Source of the DNA: Microcella putealis
Lineage (GTDB): Bacteria; Actinomycetota; Actinomycetes; Actinomycetales; Microbacteriaceae
Direction: 5' to 3'
NCBI RefSeq assembly: GCF_004216575.1
Contig: NZ_SGWW01000003.1
Coordinates: 1-64,000 of the forward strand
DNA length: 64,000 nt
The notes beneath the pieces are model-generated. The model had not been told where the DNA came from. It saw nothing but the letters and a program-made list of their open reading frames with translations, and made no database searches. This document shows, piece after piece, positions 1 through 11,578 of the stretch. Numbering within the stretch: the first letter of the stretch is position 1; every line of letters starts with the position of its first letter. A program made the position numbers and the translations under genes.

Positions 1-172
1 AAGAGGCTTCTCGAAGGATCACACGGTGACCGCGTTTACGTCAGCAACGACGCCGGCGACCACCGAGCGTTACACCACTATGCGGGACTCCACTCGTGAC
101 GGAGGATGCGGCGTCGGGCCGATCTGCCGTTGACGCAGGGCTGAGAACCCGTTCGATGAGAAGGAGTGCAAC

Positions 173-1012
173 ATGAATGAGAAGTTGGTTGTCGGTGTGA
201 CGGATGCGTCTGCGTCTCGTCGGGCCGTGGACTGGGCCGTGGAGAGAGCTGCAGCGCGTGGTGACCGGCTCGAGCTGGTATCGATCATCGGCCGCGCGAA
301 AGGTGTCCGCGGGGAGGGACCAGTCATCGAGGAGGCCCTCCAGCTCACACGAAGCCTTCTCGATCGGGAGGCTGAGCGCGTCCGAGCGCACGGCGTGCCC
401 GTCGAGACGCGGATCGGGCGGGGCAAACCGGTGGAACAGCTCATCGACGCCTCCAAGGGAGCTGCTCTGCTGGTCATCGGAAGCGACTACCGCGGCCCAG
501 AGACCGGGCCAGCGCGCGGCCCGCACGGGATCCGCATCACCGCCGGTGCACACTGTCCGGTCGCCGTCGTACCCGACCTGGACCTGACTGGCAGAACCGG
601 GGTCGTCGTCGGCATCGACGGAGCAGATGTGTCCGAGGCCGCCATCGCGTTCGCCGCCGCCGAGGCGGACCGGTCCGCAGAGGTGCTCACCGCCGTCAGC
701 GCTTGGTCGCCAGTCACGGTACCTCTCGGTCTCAGGTCCTACCCCGACGACTACCTGGGCATCATGCACCGCATGGCCGCGGAAACGCTAGCCGGCTCTG
801 TTGGTGGGCTTCCCTCGAAGTACCCGGACTTGGGACTGGAACTGGTCGTTGAACGGGGCGAACCGGCCCTCCTCATCAACCGTGTCGCGGCGCACGCGCG
901 CCTCACCATAGTCGGATCGCACCGCCGCGGGGCGATGGCACGGTTCCTCCTCGGCTCCACCAGTGAACAGGTTCTCGCCCGGCTCGCGACAACCACCATC
1001 GTCGTGCGATGA
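173..1012 (+). CDS. tandem universal stress protein (UspA family)
   Basis: A 279-residue cytoplasmic protein made of two UspA folds, roughly residues 1-135 and 140-279. The second copy carries a clear nucleotide-binding loop of the G-2x-G-9x-G-S/T type (VGSHRRGAMARFLLGSTS). The first copy has only a degenerate equivalent (IGSDYRGPE...), so probably only one half binds ATP. The start is fixed by GAAGGAG eight bases upstream of ATG. Family proteins act in survival of hypoxia, starvation and redox stress; the client is unknown here. The nearby CtpF-like ATPase makes a grouping reminiscent of the mycobacterial dormancy regulon, but I see no recognisable DosR box. Confidence 0.9.
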   Translation: MNEKLVVGVTDASASRRAVDWAVERAAARGDRLELVSIIGRAKGVRGEGPVIEEALQLTRSLLDREAERVRAHGVPVETRIGRGKPVEQLIDASKGAALLVIGSDYRGPETGPARGPHGIRITAGAHCPVAVVPDLDLTGRTGVVVGIDGADVSEAAIAFAAAEADRSAEVLTAVSAWSPVTVPLGLRSYPDDYLGIMHRMAAETLAGSVGGLPSKYPDLGLELVVERGEPALLINRVAAHARLTIVGSHRRGAMARFLLGSTSEQVLARLATTTIVVR

Positions 1013-1202
1013 GCGGGATCGCAAACGAGATGGCGAGGTGCTCGAGGCGCGCGAGCCGTCACGGCGGCTTGCGCAGCCTTGCCAAGAAGAGGTGGTCACG
1101 CTGTCTGTGACAACCTGAGTGGAGACCAGGGTGACGGTCTCATTCGGACCCACCTGATCGGCTGTCGGTGTGTTGTGACAACTACCTAATCTGGAGAACG
1201 AT

Positions 1203-1466
1203 CTAGACAGAACGGTCCGCGCGGTCGGACGGGTCAGAGCCCACAAGCCACACCGCTGTGACTCGGTCCGACCCGCGGATGTCGGCTGAAAGGGACCAGG
1301 CCTCACGAAAGTTCGCGCGCGCCCAGTCGATAGTCTCAACCAGGCTGGCGCCCTCCATCTCATACACTGCGACCGCGCCATCGCCATTCAGATGGCCCCA
1401 CACGCGGAACACCGCGTCATGGATCTCCTCCGTGACATCCCGCTCATCAATCAAAGTTGCGCGCAT
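1203..1466 (-). CDS. small hypothetical protein, 87 aa
   Basis: An acidic 87-residue protein I cannot assign to a family. It has a mixed alpha/beta look, with a hydrophobic strand near residues 18-33 and again near 68-75 (VTAVWLV), and no membrane segment or signal peptide. It sits alone between the stress protein and the cation ATPase, with about 190 bases of apparently empty sequence on one side and 140 on the other. The reading frame has the expected G/C bias at third positions and resembles an ordinary conserved hypothetical protein, so I think it is real. No function can be proposed. Confidence 0.6.
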   Translation of the reverse strand: MRATLIDERDVTEEIHDAVFRVWGHLNGDGAVAVYEMEGASLVETIDWARANFREAWSLSADIRGSDRVTAVWLVGSDPSDRADRSV

Positions 1467-1605
1467 GGGTTCAGGCTATGACGTCCAGAGCTGCTGAGCA
1501 GCCTAAGTGAGCTCTAGACAAGTCCTATTGCACCTGATCAGATGAGCGTTCTCGGTTTGACGAGCCGTCAGAATCTCACGTCGACCGGTGGATACAGGCT
1601 TAGCG

Positions 1606-4392
<2,787 letters not shown>

Positions 4393-4839
4393 CTGGCGTG
4401 CTCCTTGGCAGGGTGCGGTTACGCATGATCGCCCGTCCAGCGCACGCTGCGCTACCGCAGTGAGCGAGCGACTGCACTGCTGTCGGCCTCCAGCTCATTT
4501 TTGCTTTGTGACCTGTGCGCCGCCGACGCGATTGCAATCCTCTGATTGTAGACACCCGTTTCGATAATCACAATGCGTCCGTCAGAGGCAATTCGGTGCG
4601 TCACGCAAAGAAGCGTGCTGGAGTGCAACGAGGTCGTCGCCAGCGCTCTGAATCCGGCGTTGCGGGCTTCCCGAGTGCATACGCACTTCGATCCGGTCTC
4701 GCGCGCCGCCAGCTCGGAACGCCGTCATCCTTGCGCGAGGTTGAGAAGTGAAGTCGCTGAACCCGTCGTTGGGCGGCGTCACTTTTTTGGCGGGTGAAAC
4801 CGTGACGGGGTGCACTCCTCGGCGGGCGCGTGGTGTCGG
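4393..4839. other. 447-base intergenic gap between permease and ATPase genes
   Basis: No convincing gene or RNA on either strand. Both flanking genes are on the minus strand, so this is the terminator region of the permease gene and the promoter region of the ATPase gene. It holds a 10-base palindrome GATTGCAATC at 4530-4539, and the ribosome site AAGGAGC just upstream of the ATPase start. It is visibly more A/T-rich than intergenic DNA further right in the window. No direct-repeat operator stands out. Confidence 0.5.
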
Positions 4840-6651
4840 TCAGAAGGGGAGGACGAGGGGCACCATGAACACGCTGACGAGGAGGACGACGATGGTGAAG
4901 GGTGCTCCGACTTTGAAGAAGTCGAGAAAGCTGTAGCGGCCGGGTTCGACCACGAGGGTGTTCACCGGCGAAGACACGGGTGTCATGAACGCGGCGGAAG
5001 CCGCCAGAGCGACAACCATCGCGAACGGATAGGGCGAGACCCCCAGCTGTGTTGCGATGCCGATCGCAATCGGACCCATCAGCACGGCCGTCGCAGTGTT
5101 CGACACGAAGAGCCCGATGACGGCGGTCAGCACGAAGACGCCGCCAAGCAGGATCGTCGGGTTCGCGTCGCCGAGCCCGCCGAGCAGGCCATCGACGACG
5201 AGGTCCACGCCGCCGGTGCGCTGAAGGGCGAGCGCGAACGGCAGCATTCCGACGATGAGCAGGATCGTCGGCCAGTGGATCGATCGGTAGGCGCTGGGCA
5301 TGTTGACACAGCGGAAGAGCCCCATCAGCAGGCACGCGATGAGCGCGGCGATCACGTTGGGGACGATGCCTGTCATCATCAGCGCAACCATCACGAGCAC
5401 CGCGCCGATCGCAAAGGGGGCCTGGTTGGCGGCGGGGGCCACTTCCTTCACTTCGGCCGGGAGGTCGAGCATGATGAAATCCTGGCGCTGCGCCTGGAGC
5501 CGGTGGATGGAATCCCAGCCGCCGGCGACGAGCAGTGTGTCGCCGGCGGCGAGGCGGATCACGGGGAATGCCGGCCCGGCGGCCTCGCGCCGATGACGGA
5601 CGCCAAGCACGACGAGATCGTGCTTCTCCCGGAACCGGATGCTCCGCACGCTGAGGCCGCGCGCGGACGAGTCTGGCGCGATCATGACCTCGGCCATACC
5701 CACCTGACGTGAGTACGATTCGAAGAAGTCGGGTGTCAATGCCAGCTCTTCGAGCCGGAGACGACGTCTCTCCGCGCTGGGCACCTCCAGGTCCACCACC
5801 ACGATGTCGCCCTCCGTGAGGATCGTGTCGTCGTCGGAGGTGCGTACGGTCTTACGCCAAAGGCGGGTGCGCTCGAGCACCAGGACTCCGACCATCGCGC
5901 CGCCGCCGAACTCGGCATCCGCCAGTCGTTGGCCGATCAGCGGCGATCCTGCATTGATTCGATATCGGCGGGTGCGGGCGTCCACACCGTAGTCGAGGAT
6001 CAGGCTCCCGAAGGAGGTGCGCGAACCGGCATCCGCGATCGCCTCCGCGCCGAGGAACCGACGAGCGACCAGCATGTAGCCGATGCCCAGGGCGAGGATG
6101 ACAAGCCCGAACGGGGTGGGGGCGAAGAAGCCGAAACCGCTCAGACCGTGCCGCCGCAGCTCAGCGTCGATCACTAGGTTCGGCGTCGTGGCGATCAGCG
6201 TAAGCATGCCACTGATGAGACCGGCGAAGCTGATCGGCATCAACAGCTGCCTGACCGAGATGCCCGTTCGGGATGCCACGCTCAACGCGACCGGAATGAA
6301 GATCGCGACGACGCCCGTCGAGCTCATCACCGCGCCGAGCAGCGCGACGCAGAGCATGAGCAGCACGATCACCCGCGTCGCACTCGCACCCGCCGTACGC
6401 GCCAGCCAATCCCCGAGCCGGTACGTGACCCCCGTGCGGGAGAGCCCCTCACCCACGACAAAGAGCGCGGCGATCAGCACGACGTTCGGATCGGCGAAAC
6501 CCGCGAGAGTCTCCGGGACGGAGAGAATGCCGGTCAACGGCAGCGCGACGATCATCAATAGCGCAACCACATCCATGCGCGGCCGGCCGATCGCGAACAT
6601 CACGATCGCCGCGATCAGAAGTGCGAGGACCACCGCCAGCTCCAGGTTCAC
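4840..6651 (-). CDS. SLC13/DASS-type permease with two TrkA-C domains
   Basis: A 603-residue integral membrane protein. Residues 1-195 and about 390-603 are hydrophobic helices of the divalent anion:sodium symporter/CitT class; between them (about 205-380) lie two RCK-C/TrkA-C-like soluble domains (for example RRYRINAGSPLIGQ and LSVRSIRFREKHDLVV), the arrangement of the SLC13 family with an inserted regulatory pair. The N-terminal helices include a serine-threonine-rich loop (MSSTGVVAIFIP) and its repeat near the C-terminus (FVSNTATAVLMGP), the usual paired substrate motifs. Substrates in the family include sulfate, dicarboxylates and citrate; which applies here cannot be told. It precedes the cation ATPase on the same strand but with a 447-base gap. 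Confidence 0.85.
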   Translation of the reverse strand: MNLELAVVLALLIAAIVMFAIGRPRMDVVALLMIVALPLTGILSVPETLAGFADPNVVLIAALFVVGEGLSRTGVTYRLGDWLARTAGASATRVIVLLMLCVALLGAVMSSTGVVAIFIPVALSVASRTGISVRQLLMPISFAGLISGMLTLIATTPNLVIDAELRRHGLSGFGFFAPTPFGLVILALGIGYMLVARRFLGAEAIADAGSRTSFGSLILDYGVDARTRRYRINAGSPLIGQRLADAEFGGGAMVGVLVLERTRLWRKTVRTSDDDTILTEGDIVVVDLEVPSAERRRLRLEELALTPDFFESYSRQVGMAEVMIAPDSSARGLSVRSIRFREKHDLVVLGVRHRREAAGPAFPVIRLAAGDTLLVAGGWDSIHRLQAQRQDFIMLDLPAEVKEVAPAANQAPFAIGAVLVMVALMMTGIVPNVIAALIACLLMGLFRCVNMPSAYRSIHWPTILLIVGMLPFALALQRTGGVDLVVDGLLGGLGDANPTILLGGVFVLTAVIGLFVSNTATAVLMGPIAIGIATQLGVSPYPFAMVVALAASAAFMTPVSSPVNTLVVEPGRYSFLDFFKVGAPFTIVVLLVSVFMVPLVLPF

Positions 6652-6711
6652 GCCGTCCTCCCTCCCTCAGGAGACTCCTGAAGCGTACCCACCTTCGGCT
6701 GGCGATGATGA

Positions 6712-7090
6712 TTCGGCTACCGTACCAACGCCGCCGCACGGGTGATGGACATCCTGGCGCTGTAAGACGTCGCCGAACTCCTGCTGAAGCCGCTGTTCGG
6801 ATCCCTGTCGGATCGGATCGGGGCCAAACCCGTGATCGTCGGCGGTCTCCTCGCGTTTGCGGGACTGTCGCCGTTCGGGCTTGGCGCTGACAACACCATC
6901 ATGCTGGCGGTTGCACGACTGGGGGCAGGGCGCCGCCACCGCAGCGTTCTCGCCAGCGTCGTCTGCCACGGTTGCCCGCCTGGCCGGCGCTGGTCGCACG
7001 GGGCGCTACTTCGGTCGCTATGGGTCGTGGAAGAGCCTCGGCTACACGCTCGGACCATTGCTCGCTGGGCGACTAATCGGCGTTGGCGGG
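6712..7090 (+). pseudogene. MFS transporter remnant with stop and frameshift
   Basis: Translation gives a recognisable slice of a major facilitator transporter: ...MDILAL-stop-DVAELLLKPLFGSLSDRIGAKP..., containing the conserved loop GSLSDRIG. The stop is TAA at 6763-6765, where homologues usually have Tyr (one base change from TAC/TAT). The frame then breaks at the five-G run 6921-6925: removing one G restores ARLGQGAATAAFSPA and continues to LGYTLGPLLAG near 7080. Only about 120 of the usual 400 residues remain, with neither the first helix nor the C-terminal half. It is therefore a decayed fragment, not a working gene. Confidence 0.8.
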
Positions 7091-7680
7091 CTGCCTTCTA
7101 GGTTGGCGTCCTGGCGGTTCTGGCAGAAGCAAATGCGATCTGGGTCGCTGTCCCTCCACAAGCTCCACATAGGAGCCGAGCTGGCCGGCATACTCCGGCT
7201 CGAACTTACCTGCCTTGAGCTCCACTACGACGTAGCGCAGCTGTTCGAGATGGAAGAACAGCAGGTCGACGAAGAACTCATCGCCGTCCACGTCGAACGG
7301 GACCTGCCAGCCGACGAAGCTGAATCCGCTGCCCAACTCTCCGAGGGTCTTTATGGCGCGTTCCACCAGCGCCTGCTCGAGTTCCCGCTCCGCGTGGCCC
7401 GGCTCGATGCGAAGGAAGTCGAAGACGTACGGATCCTTCGTGATCTGCTGCGCGAGCTCGGACGCACCCGGGTCCAGGATGCGATCGAAGTTCGTCGGCG
7501 CCCCGCCGAACCGCAGGTGAGCGGTGGTCTTGATGGGGTGCTCGAGCGTGGCACCGGTCCATCCGTGCGTCAGGGTTTGGCCGGCGTACCAGTCCCGCAG
7601 TTCGGGACCGAGGAGCTTGTCCAGGAGCACGGTGATGTTGCCCTACGGCAATTGCGCAACAGGCTGTTGCGCAATCTCGG
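7073..7680 (-). pseudogene. YhcG/DUF1016-type PD-(D/E)XK nuclease remnant
   Basis: The reverse strand encodes the nuclease core of a YhcG-family protein: KDPYVFDFL, then FSFVGWQV..., VDLLFFHL and VVVELKAGKFEPEYAG, in which the D...ExK catalytic residues are still present. Upstream, EIAQQPVAQLP is followed by TAG at 7643-7645 exactly where the family has Trp (QLPWG), then GNITVLLDKL continues in frame: a Trp-to-amber mutation. About 130 residues of the N-terminal domain are absent, and the last 25 residues before the stop look frameshifted. A 185-codon open frame (GTG at 7628-7630) survives but is probably not functional. YhcG proteins often travel with restriction or toxin loci. Confidence 0.75.
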
Positions 7681-7727
7681 TAGGTCCTGGCCCGGTCCGG
7701 GCAAAAGAGGGCTACACCACGCTAAGG

Positions 7728-8338
7728 GGCACTACTCCGACTGGGAGAACTTCGTCAACGCGGACGGCTCATCGATGCCCGCACTGGTGCAAGCCGCTCT
7801 CATGCACTACCAATTCGAGACGATCCACCCTTTCCTGGATGGCAACGGGCGCATCGGACGACTTCTCATCAACCTTCTCCTGATGGAGCGGGGGCGCCTA
7901 TCGCTCCCTCTCCTGTACCTATCGAATTACTTCGAATCGCACCGCGACGAGTATTACGACCGCCTGCAAGCGGTTCGCGAGCGCGCAGAGATTGCCGAGT
8001 GGCTGACGTTCTTCCTCGGCGCCGTGCGCGCCCAAGCAGACGATGCAGTAAAGCGATCACGAGCGCTCGTGCGGATTCGCGAGGAGTACCACGCTCAGGC
8101 GATTCAGGAGCGATCGAACCTGCCCCGCCTCGTGGATCTCATCGCTCGTAACCCGTTCGTCACCGTCAAGTCCATCGAGCAGCAACTTGAACTCACGAAT
8201 CAGGGCGCTCGGAATCTCATCAAGAACGCCGAGGGGCGGGGATGGCTGACAAGCCTCGGAACCCGAGGCCGGGGCGGCCGTGAGTTGTGGTTTTCAGCGG
8301 CCATTTTTGAAATCGTCGAGGCACCAATGTCCTACTGA
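7728..8338 (+). pseudogene. Fic-domain protein, 5'-truncated remnant
   Basis: The frame encodes the C-terminal two thirds of a Fic (AMP-transferase) protein of the fused Fic/winged-helix type. The active-site loop HPFLDGNGRIGR is intact (about 7827-7862), preceded by MHYQFETI and followed by LLYLSNYFESHRDEYY, then a C-terminal helix-turn-helix (SIEQQLELTNQGARNLI). The N-terminal 150 or so residues, which would hold the inhibitory helix and the start codon, are missing: homology stops abruptly near 7728, next to the nuclease remnant. A longer open frame running in from 6857 is a chance fusion. With no credible start it is scored as a remnant, although an internal start at 7777 (ATG) cannot be excluded. 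Confidence 0.75.
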
Positions 8339-8736
8339 GGCGCCGGCCGCACGAGCGCCGGGGCCAGCGTCAGGGCGCGGCGCTCGAGCACCGCCGTAAT
8401 GGCGGCGCGCAGGTGGCCGTGTCACGTGGCGTAGACGCTCTGCAACAGCGGCGACAGGTGCGGGTACTGCATCACCATGTTCGACGACTCGAGCCACAGT
8501 CTCGCCTGATCGTCGAAGCTCGGCACGGCGGCGTGCAGCATCGCCGGCGCGAGCAGGTTCTCGTGCGAATCGAAATAGTGCTGAATCAGGCCGACCGAGA
8601 CACCCGCCCGATCGCCCACGTCGCGCAGGCGCGTGCCGGCGTAGCCCTTTTCTCCGAGCACCCGGAAGGCGGCGACGAGAATCAGCTCACGCTTTTCCTC
8701 GACACCGCCCACCGACGGCGATGCTCTGGTCGTCAT
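8332..8736 (-). pseudogene. TetR-family regulator with premature stop
   Basis: The first 104 codons (start ATG at 8734-8736) encode a normal TetR DNA-binding domain: ILVAAFRVLGEKGYAGTRL, then RAGVSVGLIQHYFDSHENLL. The frame stops at TGA (8422-8424) after SVYAT, but the same frame continues with HGHLRAAITAVLER, which is what a TetR ligand domain of this type looks like; the stop is one base from TGG (Trp). After about 28 more codons it ends again, far short of the usual 190-200 residues. The ATG overlaps the stop of the upstream cupin gene (ATGA), so the two formed an operon. A truncated DNA-binding protein might still be made. Confidence 0.65.
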
Positions 8737-9092
8737 TCGAAGATGACGTAGACCTTCTTGAGCGGCTCGGTGACCTCCCAGAAGCCGGCCCAGCCGACGG
8801 GAAAGACCACGAGGTCGCCCGGCTCGATGTGCTGCGGCTCCTTGCCATCCTCGGTGACCGTCATGCGACCCGAGATCACGTAGATGACTTCGCCGCTGTC
8901 GGTGAAATCCCACCGGGAGCGGCCGGGGTCGGTCTCCCAGATGCCGACGTCGAGAGAGGCGGCCTTGCCCGAGAACACCTCCAGGTAGGTGGTCGCAATG
9001 TCGGCGCCAAGCGGGTCGGCCAGCGGCAGCTCAAGCGGAGTGTGGGTCTGATCGGCGCGGGTCACCGCGCCAGTGCGGCAGACGATAGCCAT
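8733..9092 (-). CDS. cupin domain protein (DUF861-like)
   Basis: A 119-residue single-domain cupin. The C-terminal half holds the second cupin motif (GRMTVTEDGKEPQHIEPGDLV, PVGWAGFWEV) and the first motif lies around WETDPGRSRWDFTDSGEVIYV. It resembles the Cupin_3 group that includes ureidoglycine aminohydrolase and EutQ, which bind small organic acids, but specificity cannot be read. I chose the ATG at 9090-9092 because AGAAGGGC lies upstream; an earlier start at 9140 has no ribosome site. The stop overlaps the start of the tetR gene, suggesting the regulator responded to the cupin's substrate. Confidence 0.8.
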   Translation of the reverse strand: MAIVCRTGAVTRADQTHTPLELPLADPLGADIATTYLEVFSGKAASLDVGIWETDPGRSRWDFTDSGEVIYVISGRMTVTEDGKEPQHIEPGDLVVFPVGWAGFWEVTEPLKKVYVIFE

Positions 9093-9174
9093 GGGAAGCC
9101 CTTCTGTGAAGCAGATTCGGTCACCCCTATCGTCGTGCATTCCGCCTGAGACAGCACGGTTCGCTGCTGCCCGC

Positions 9175-9960
9175 TCACCAACCGAAGCGGGCGGCGATCA
9201 CGTCGGCCGCGCGGCTCGGAAACTCGGGCCACCCCGGCTCAAGCTCGCGGCGCATCAGCGCGAACAGGGCCCGCGCCGCCGGCTCGACCGGCTGCGCGAC
9301 CGCCTCGGCGAGCGCCGCGGCCGGCCCGGGCAGCACACGCTCGAGGCGCCGGGTCGGCTCGAGGATGTCGCGCAACGGCTCATCGGGGTCGAGCAGTCGG
9401 CCGCGCAACGCCCGCACCAGGTGCTGCACCGCCCAGGTGCGCACGAACAGACCGCCGCTGACCACCTCGCCGCGGCGGTCGCGACCCACGCCAATGCGCA
9501 GCTTGATAAGCGCAAGGCCCACCTCGAGCGCCGGGTCGATCGCGATGCTCGCGGCGGCCCGCGCCTGCGACTCGTCAATCAGTGTCGCGACGGTGCCCGC
9601 CTCATCATCAACGGTCACGGTCGTGAGACCCGCGAGCGCGCCCTCGAGCTCTGCGGGGTGCGCGGCGGCGAACTCGAGCAGGTGGCCGTCGTCGTACAGC
9701 ACGACCACACCCGCGCCCCCCTCGGGCAGCGCGAGCACGATGTCTTCTTGCCGCGGCAGCCACGACAGATCCGCCCGCACCCGCGGCCCCGCACCATCGG
9801 CCGCGATCGCGAAAAAGTCGTGGTCGCTCCACTCGTCGCGCCGGTGCCGACCGGCCTCACTCGCCGACCCCATGAGGGCAAGACCCACCAGCTCGGGGTT
9901 GTCGCGCACTCCGCGCGCCAGCTCGTCAGACAGCTCGTCAAAACGCCGGGAATCGGTCAC
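9175..9960 (-). CDS. nucleotidyltransferase-fold protein
   Basis: A 261-residue soluble protein with the polymerase-beta nucleotidyltransferase signature near the N-terminus: a GS motif (LMGSASEAG) followed about 12 residues later by the paired acids of DEWSDHDFF. This is the arrangement of aminoglycoside adenylyltransferase-like and MNT-type enzymes, which transfer NMP to small molecules or proteins. The C-terminal part is helical (DILEPTRRLERVLPG). The GTG at 9958-9960 is chosen because AAGGAGG lies eight bases upstream. The substrate is unknown; resistance activity should not be assumed. It stands alone, divergent from the DUF554 gene. Confidence 0.75.
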   Translation of the reverse strand: MTDSRRFDELSDELARGVRDNPELVGLALMGSASEAGRHRRDEWSDHDFFAIAADGAGPRVRADLSWLPRQEDIVLALPEGGAGVVVLYDDGHLLEFAAAHPAELEGALAGLTTVTVDDEAGTVATLIDESQARAAASIAIDPALEVGLALIKLRIGVGRDRRGEVVSGGLFVRTWAVQHLVRALRGRLLDPDEPLRDILEPTRRLERVLPGPAAALAEAVAQPVEPAARALFALMRRELEPGWPEFPSRAADVIAARFGW

Positions 9961-10153
9961 GGCGCACCTCCTTCGCGGGGCGCCACGCGCATCCCGCATC
10001 ATCGGGCGGCCACCGGCCGCCGCATCGAAAAGATGACAACGCGGATGCGCGACCAGCGTCGTGACAGGGCCGTTCGATTGTGGGCGCCCGGCTCGGGCGC
10101 GCCCAGTCTGCCACCGTGAAGCGCGGCGCGCCAGAGGTGCGAGACTGGCCCCC

Positions 10154-10981
10154 GTGATCGGTCTCGGCACTCTCATCAACGTCGTCGCCATCGTGGTGGG
10201 TGCCGCCGCCGGCAGGCTCATCGGGCACCGGCTGCCCGAGCGCACGAACCGCCTCGTCACCGACGTGCTCGGCCTCGTCGTGCTGGTCATCGGCGGGCTC
10301 AACCTGGCCGCTCTCTCTGACCCCGACTACGTGGCGACGGTCACGCCGGGCGGCACGCTGCTCGTCGTGCTGGGCGCACTGCTCATCGGCGGCATCACCG
10401 GCTCGGCCCTGCGCATCGAAGACCGACTCGAGCAGTTCGGCGGCTGGCTGCAGGGCCGCGTCTCGCGGGCGCTGCCGGCGCCCGCCCCCGCCGTCGGCCT
10501 TGATGGCGCAGACCCCGACACCGCCGCCATTGACGCGGCCGCCGCCCAACACGCGGCGAAGCGCGCCCAGTTCATCACCGGCTTCGTCAACGCCTCGCTC
10601 GTGTTCTGCATCGGCCCGCTCGCGATCCTCGGAGCGTTCAGCGACGGCACCGGCCAGGGCATCGACCAGCTCGCCCTCAAGTCGGTGCTCGACGGCTTCG
10701 CGTCGATCGCGTTCGCGGCGACCCTCGGCTGGGGCGTCGCCCTGTCGGCCCTGCCGGTCGGCCTGTGGCAGGGGCTGTTGACCGTGCTCGCCGCCACCCT
10801 CGGCACGGTGATGTCGGCCGCCGCCATCGCCTCGCTCACCGCCACCGGCGGCGTACTGCTGCTCGCCGTCGGCATCCGCATCATGAACGTCCGCGCGATC
10901 GCCGTCGGTGACCTGCTGCCCGCGCTGATTGCCGCACCTCTGCTCACCGTGCTGGTGGGCACGCTGCTCGGTACGGCGTAG
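10154..10981 (+). CDS. DUF554 family membrane protein
   Basis: A 275-residue polytopic membrane protein with six or seven predicted helices and glycine-rich loops. The opening GLGTLINVVAIVVGAAAGR is the typical DUF554 N-terminus, and QFITGFVNASLVFCIGPLAILG is the conserved central helix of the family. A hydrophilic loop near residues 95-140 contains an alanine/aspartate-rich insertion. The GTG at 10154 begins exactly at the conserved N-terminus. Family members are small-molecule transporters or scaffold-type membrane proteins of unproven substrate. The next gene, a GNAT acetyltransferase, follows 22 bases later and may be cotranscribed. Confidence 0.85.
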   Translation: MIGLGTLINVVAIVVGAAAGRLIGHRLPERTNRLVTDVLGLVVLVIGGLNLAALSDPDYVATVTPGGTLLVVLGALLIGGITGSALRIEDRLEQFGGWLQGRVSRALPAPAPAVGLDGADPDTAAIDAAAAQHAAKRAQFITGFVNASLVFCIGPLAILGAFSDGTGQGIDQLALKSVLDGFASIAFAATLGWGVALSALPVGLWQGLLTVLAATLGTVMSAAAIASLTATGGVLLLAVGIRIMNVRAIAVGDLLPALIAAPLLTVLVGTLLGTA

Positions 10982-11003
10982 CCCGCGCGACTACCGTGGG
11001 CTG

Positions 11004-11537
11004 ATGCCCACCACCGTTCGACGCATCCGACCCGATGAGTGGCCCCGCGTGCGCGACTTTCGACTCGAGGCCGTCTCCGACCCCGCCGCCCCGATTGCGT
11101 TTCTCTCAAGCGCCGACGACGAGCGCGCCCATTCCGACGAGTTCTGGCGCGAGCGCGCGGCCACCAACGCAGCCGGCGACGACTCAGCCCAATTCGTCGC
11201 CGTCACTGACGAGGATGCGTGGCTCGGCACCGCGACGGCGCTGCGTCGCATCGTTGGCCAGGTCGACCATCTCGGCCGCCCCGTCACGCGCGACCGCATC
11301 GACATCGTCGGCGTCTATGTCACCCCGGATGCTCGCGGCCGCCGCATCGTCGACCTCCTCTTCGAGGCGGTCGCCTCGTGGGCCGCCGAGCATGGAGCCG
11401 AGGCGCTCACCCTCGACGTGCACCGCGACAACGCCCGCGCCCGCGCGGCGTACACCCACGCCGGCTTCACCCCGACAGGCGTCGAGTTCACGGGCCCGAT
11501 CGGCCCCGAGCTCGAGCTATCGAAGCCCCTGCCGTGA
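11004..11537 (+). CDS. GNAT-family N-acetyltransferase
   Basis: A 177-residue protein with the Gcn5-related acetyltransferase fold: strand 4 and motif A at DIVGVYVTPDARGRRIVDLL and motif B at LTLDVHRDNARARAAYTHAGF, the latter being the classic N-x-x-A-x-x-x-Y-x-x-x-G-F element. The pyrophosphate-binding loop reads RGRRIV instead of the commoner RGxGxG/A, a mild deviation. Acetyl-CoA is the expected donor; the acceptor is unknown. The ATG at 11004 follows the DUF554 stop by 22 bases. Confidence 0.85.
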   Translation: MPTTVRRIRPDEWPRVRDFRLEAVSDPAAPIAFLSSADDERAHSDEFWRERAATNAAGDDSAQFVAVTDEDAWLGTATALRRIVGQVDHLGRPVTRDRIDIVGVYVTPDARGRRIVDLLFEAVASWAAEHGAEALTLDVHRDNARARAAYTHAGFTPTGVEFTGPIGPELELSKPLP

Positions 11538-11578
11538 CATAACGCTGACGACGGCCGCCCGTCAGAACCCCGCGTGCC

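Noticed and set aside
1172..1182. GTTGTGACAAC palindrome near the USP gene end
   Set aside because: Short, with no clear relation to a promoter; similar GTGACAAC nearby may be coincidental.
6857..8338. 493-codon open frame joining MFS, antisense nuclease and Fic sequence
   Set aside because: It is a chance fusion through the nuclease remnant on the other strand; only its first and last thirds resemble real proteins.
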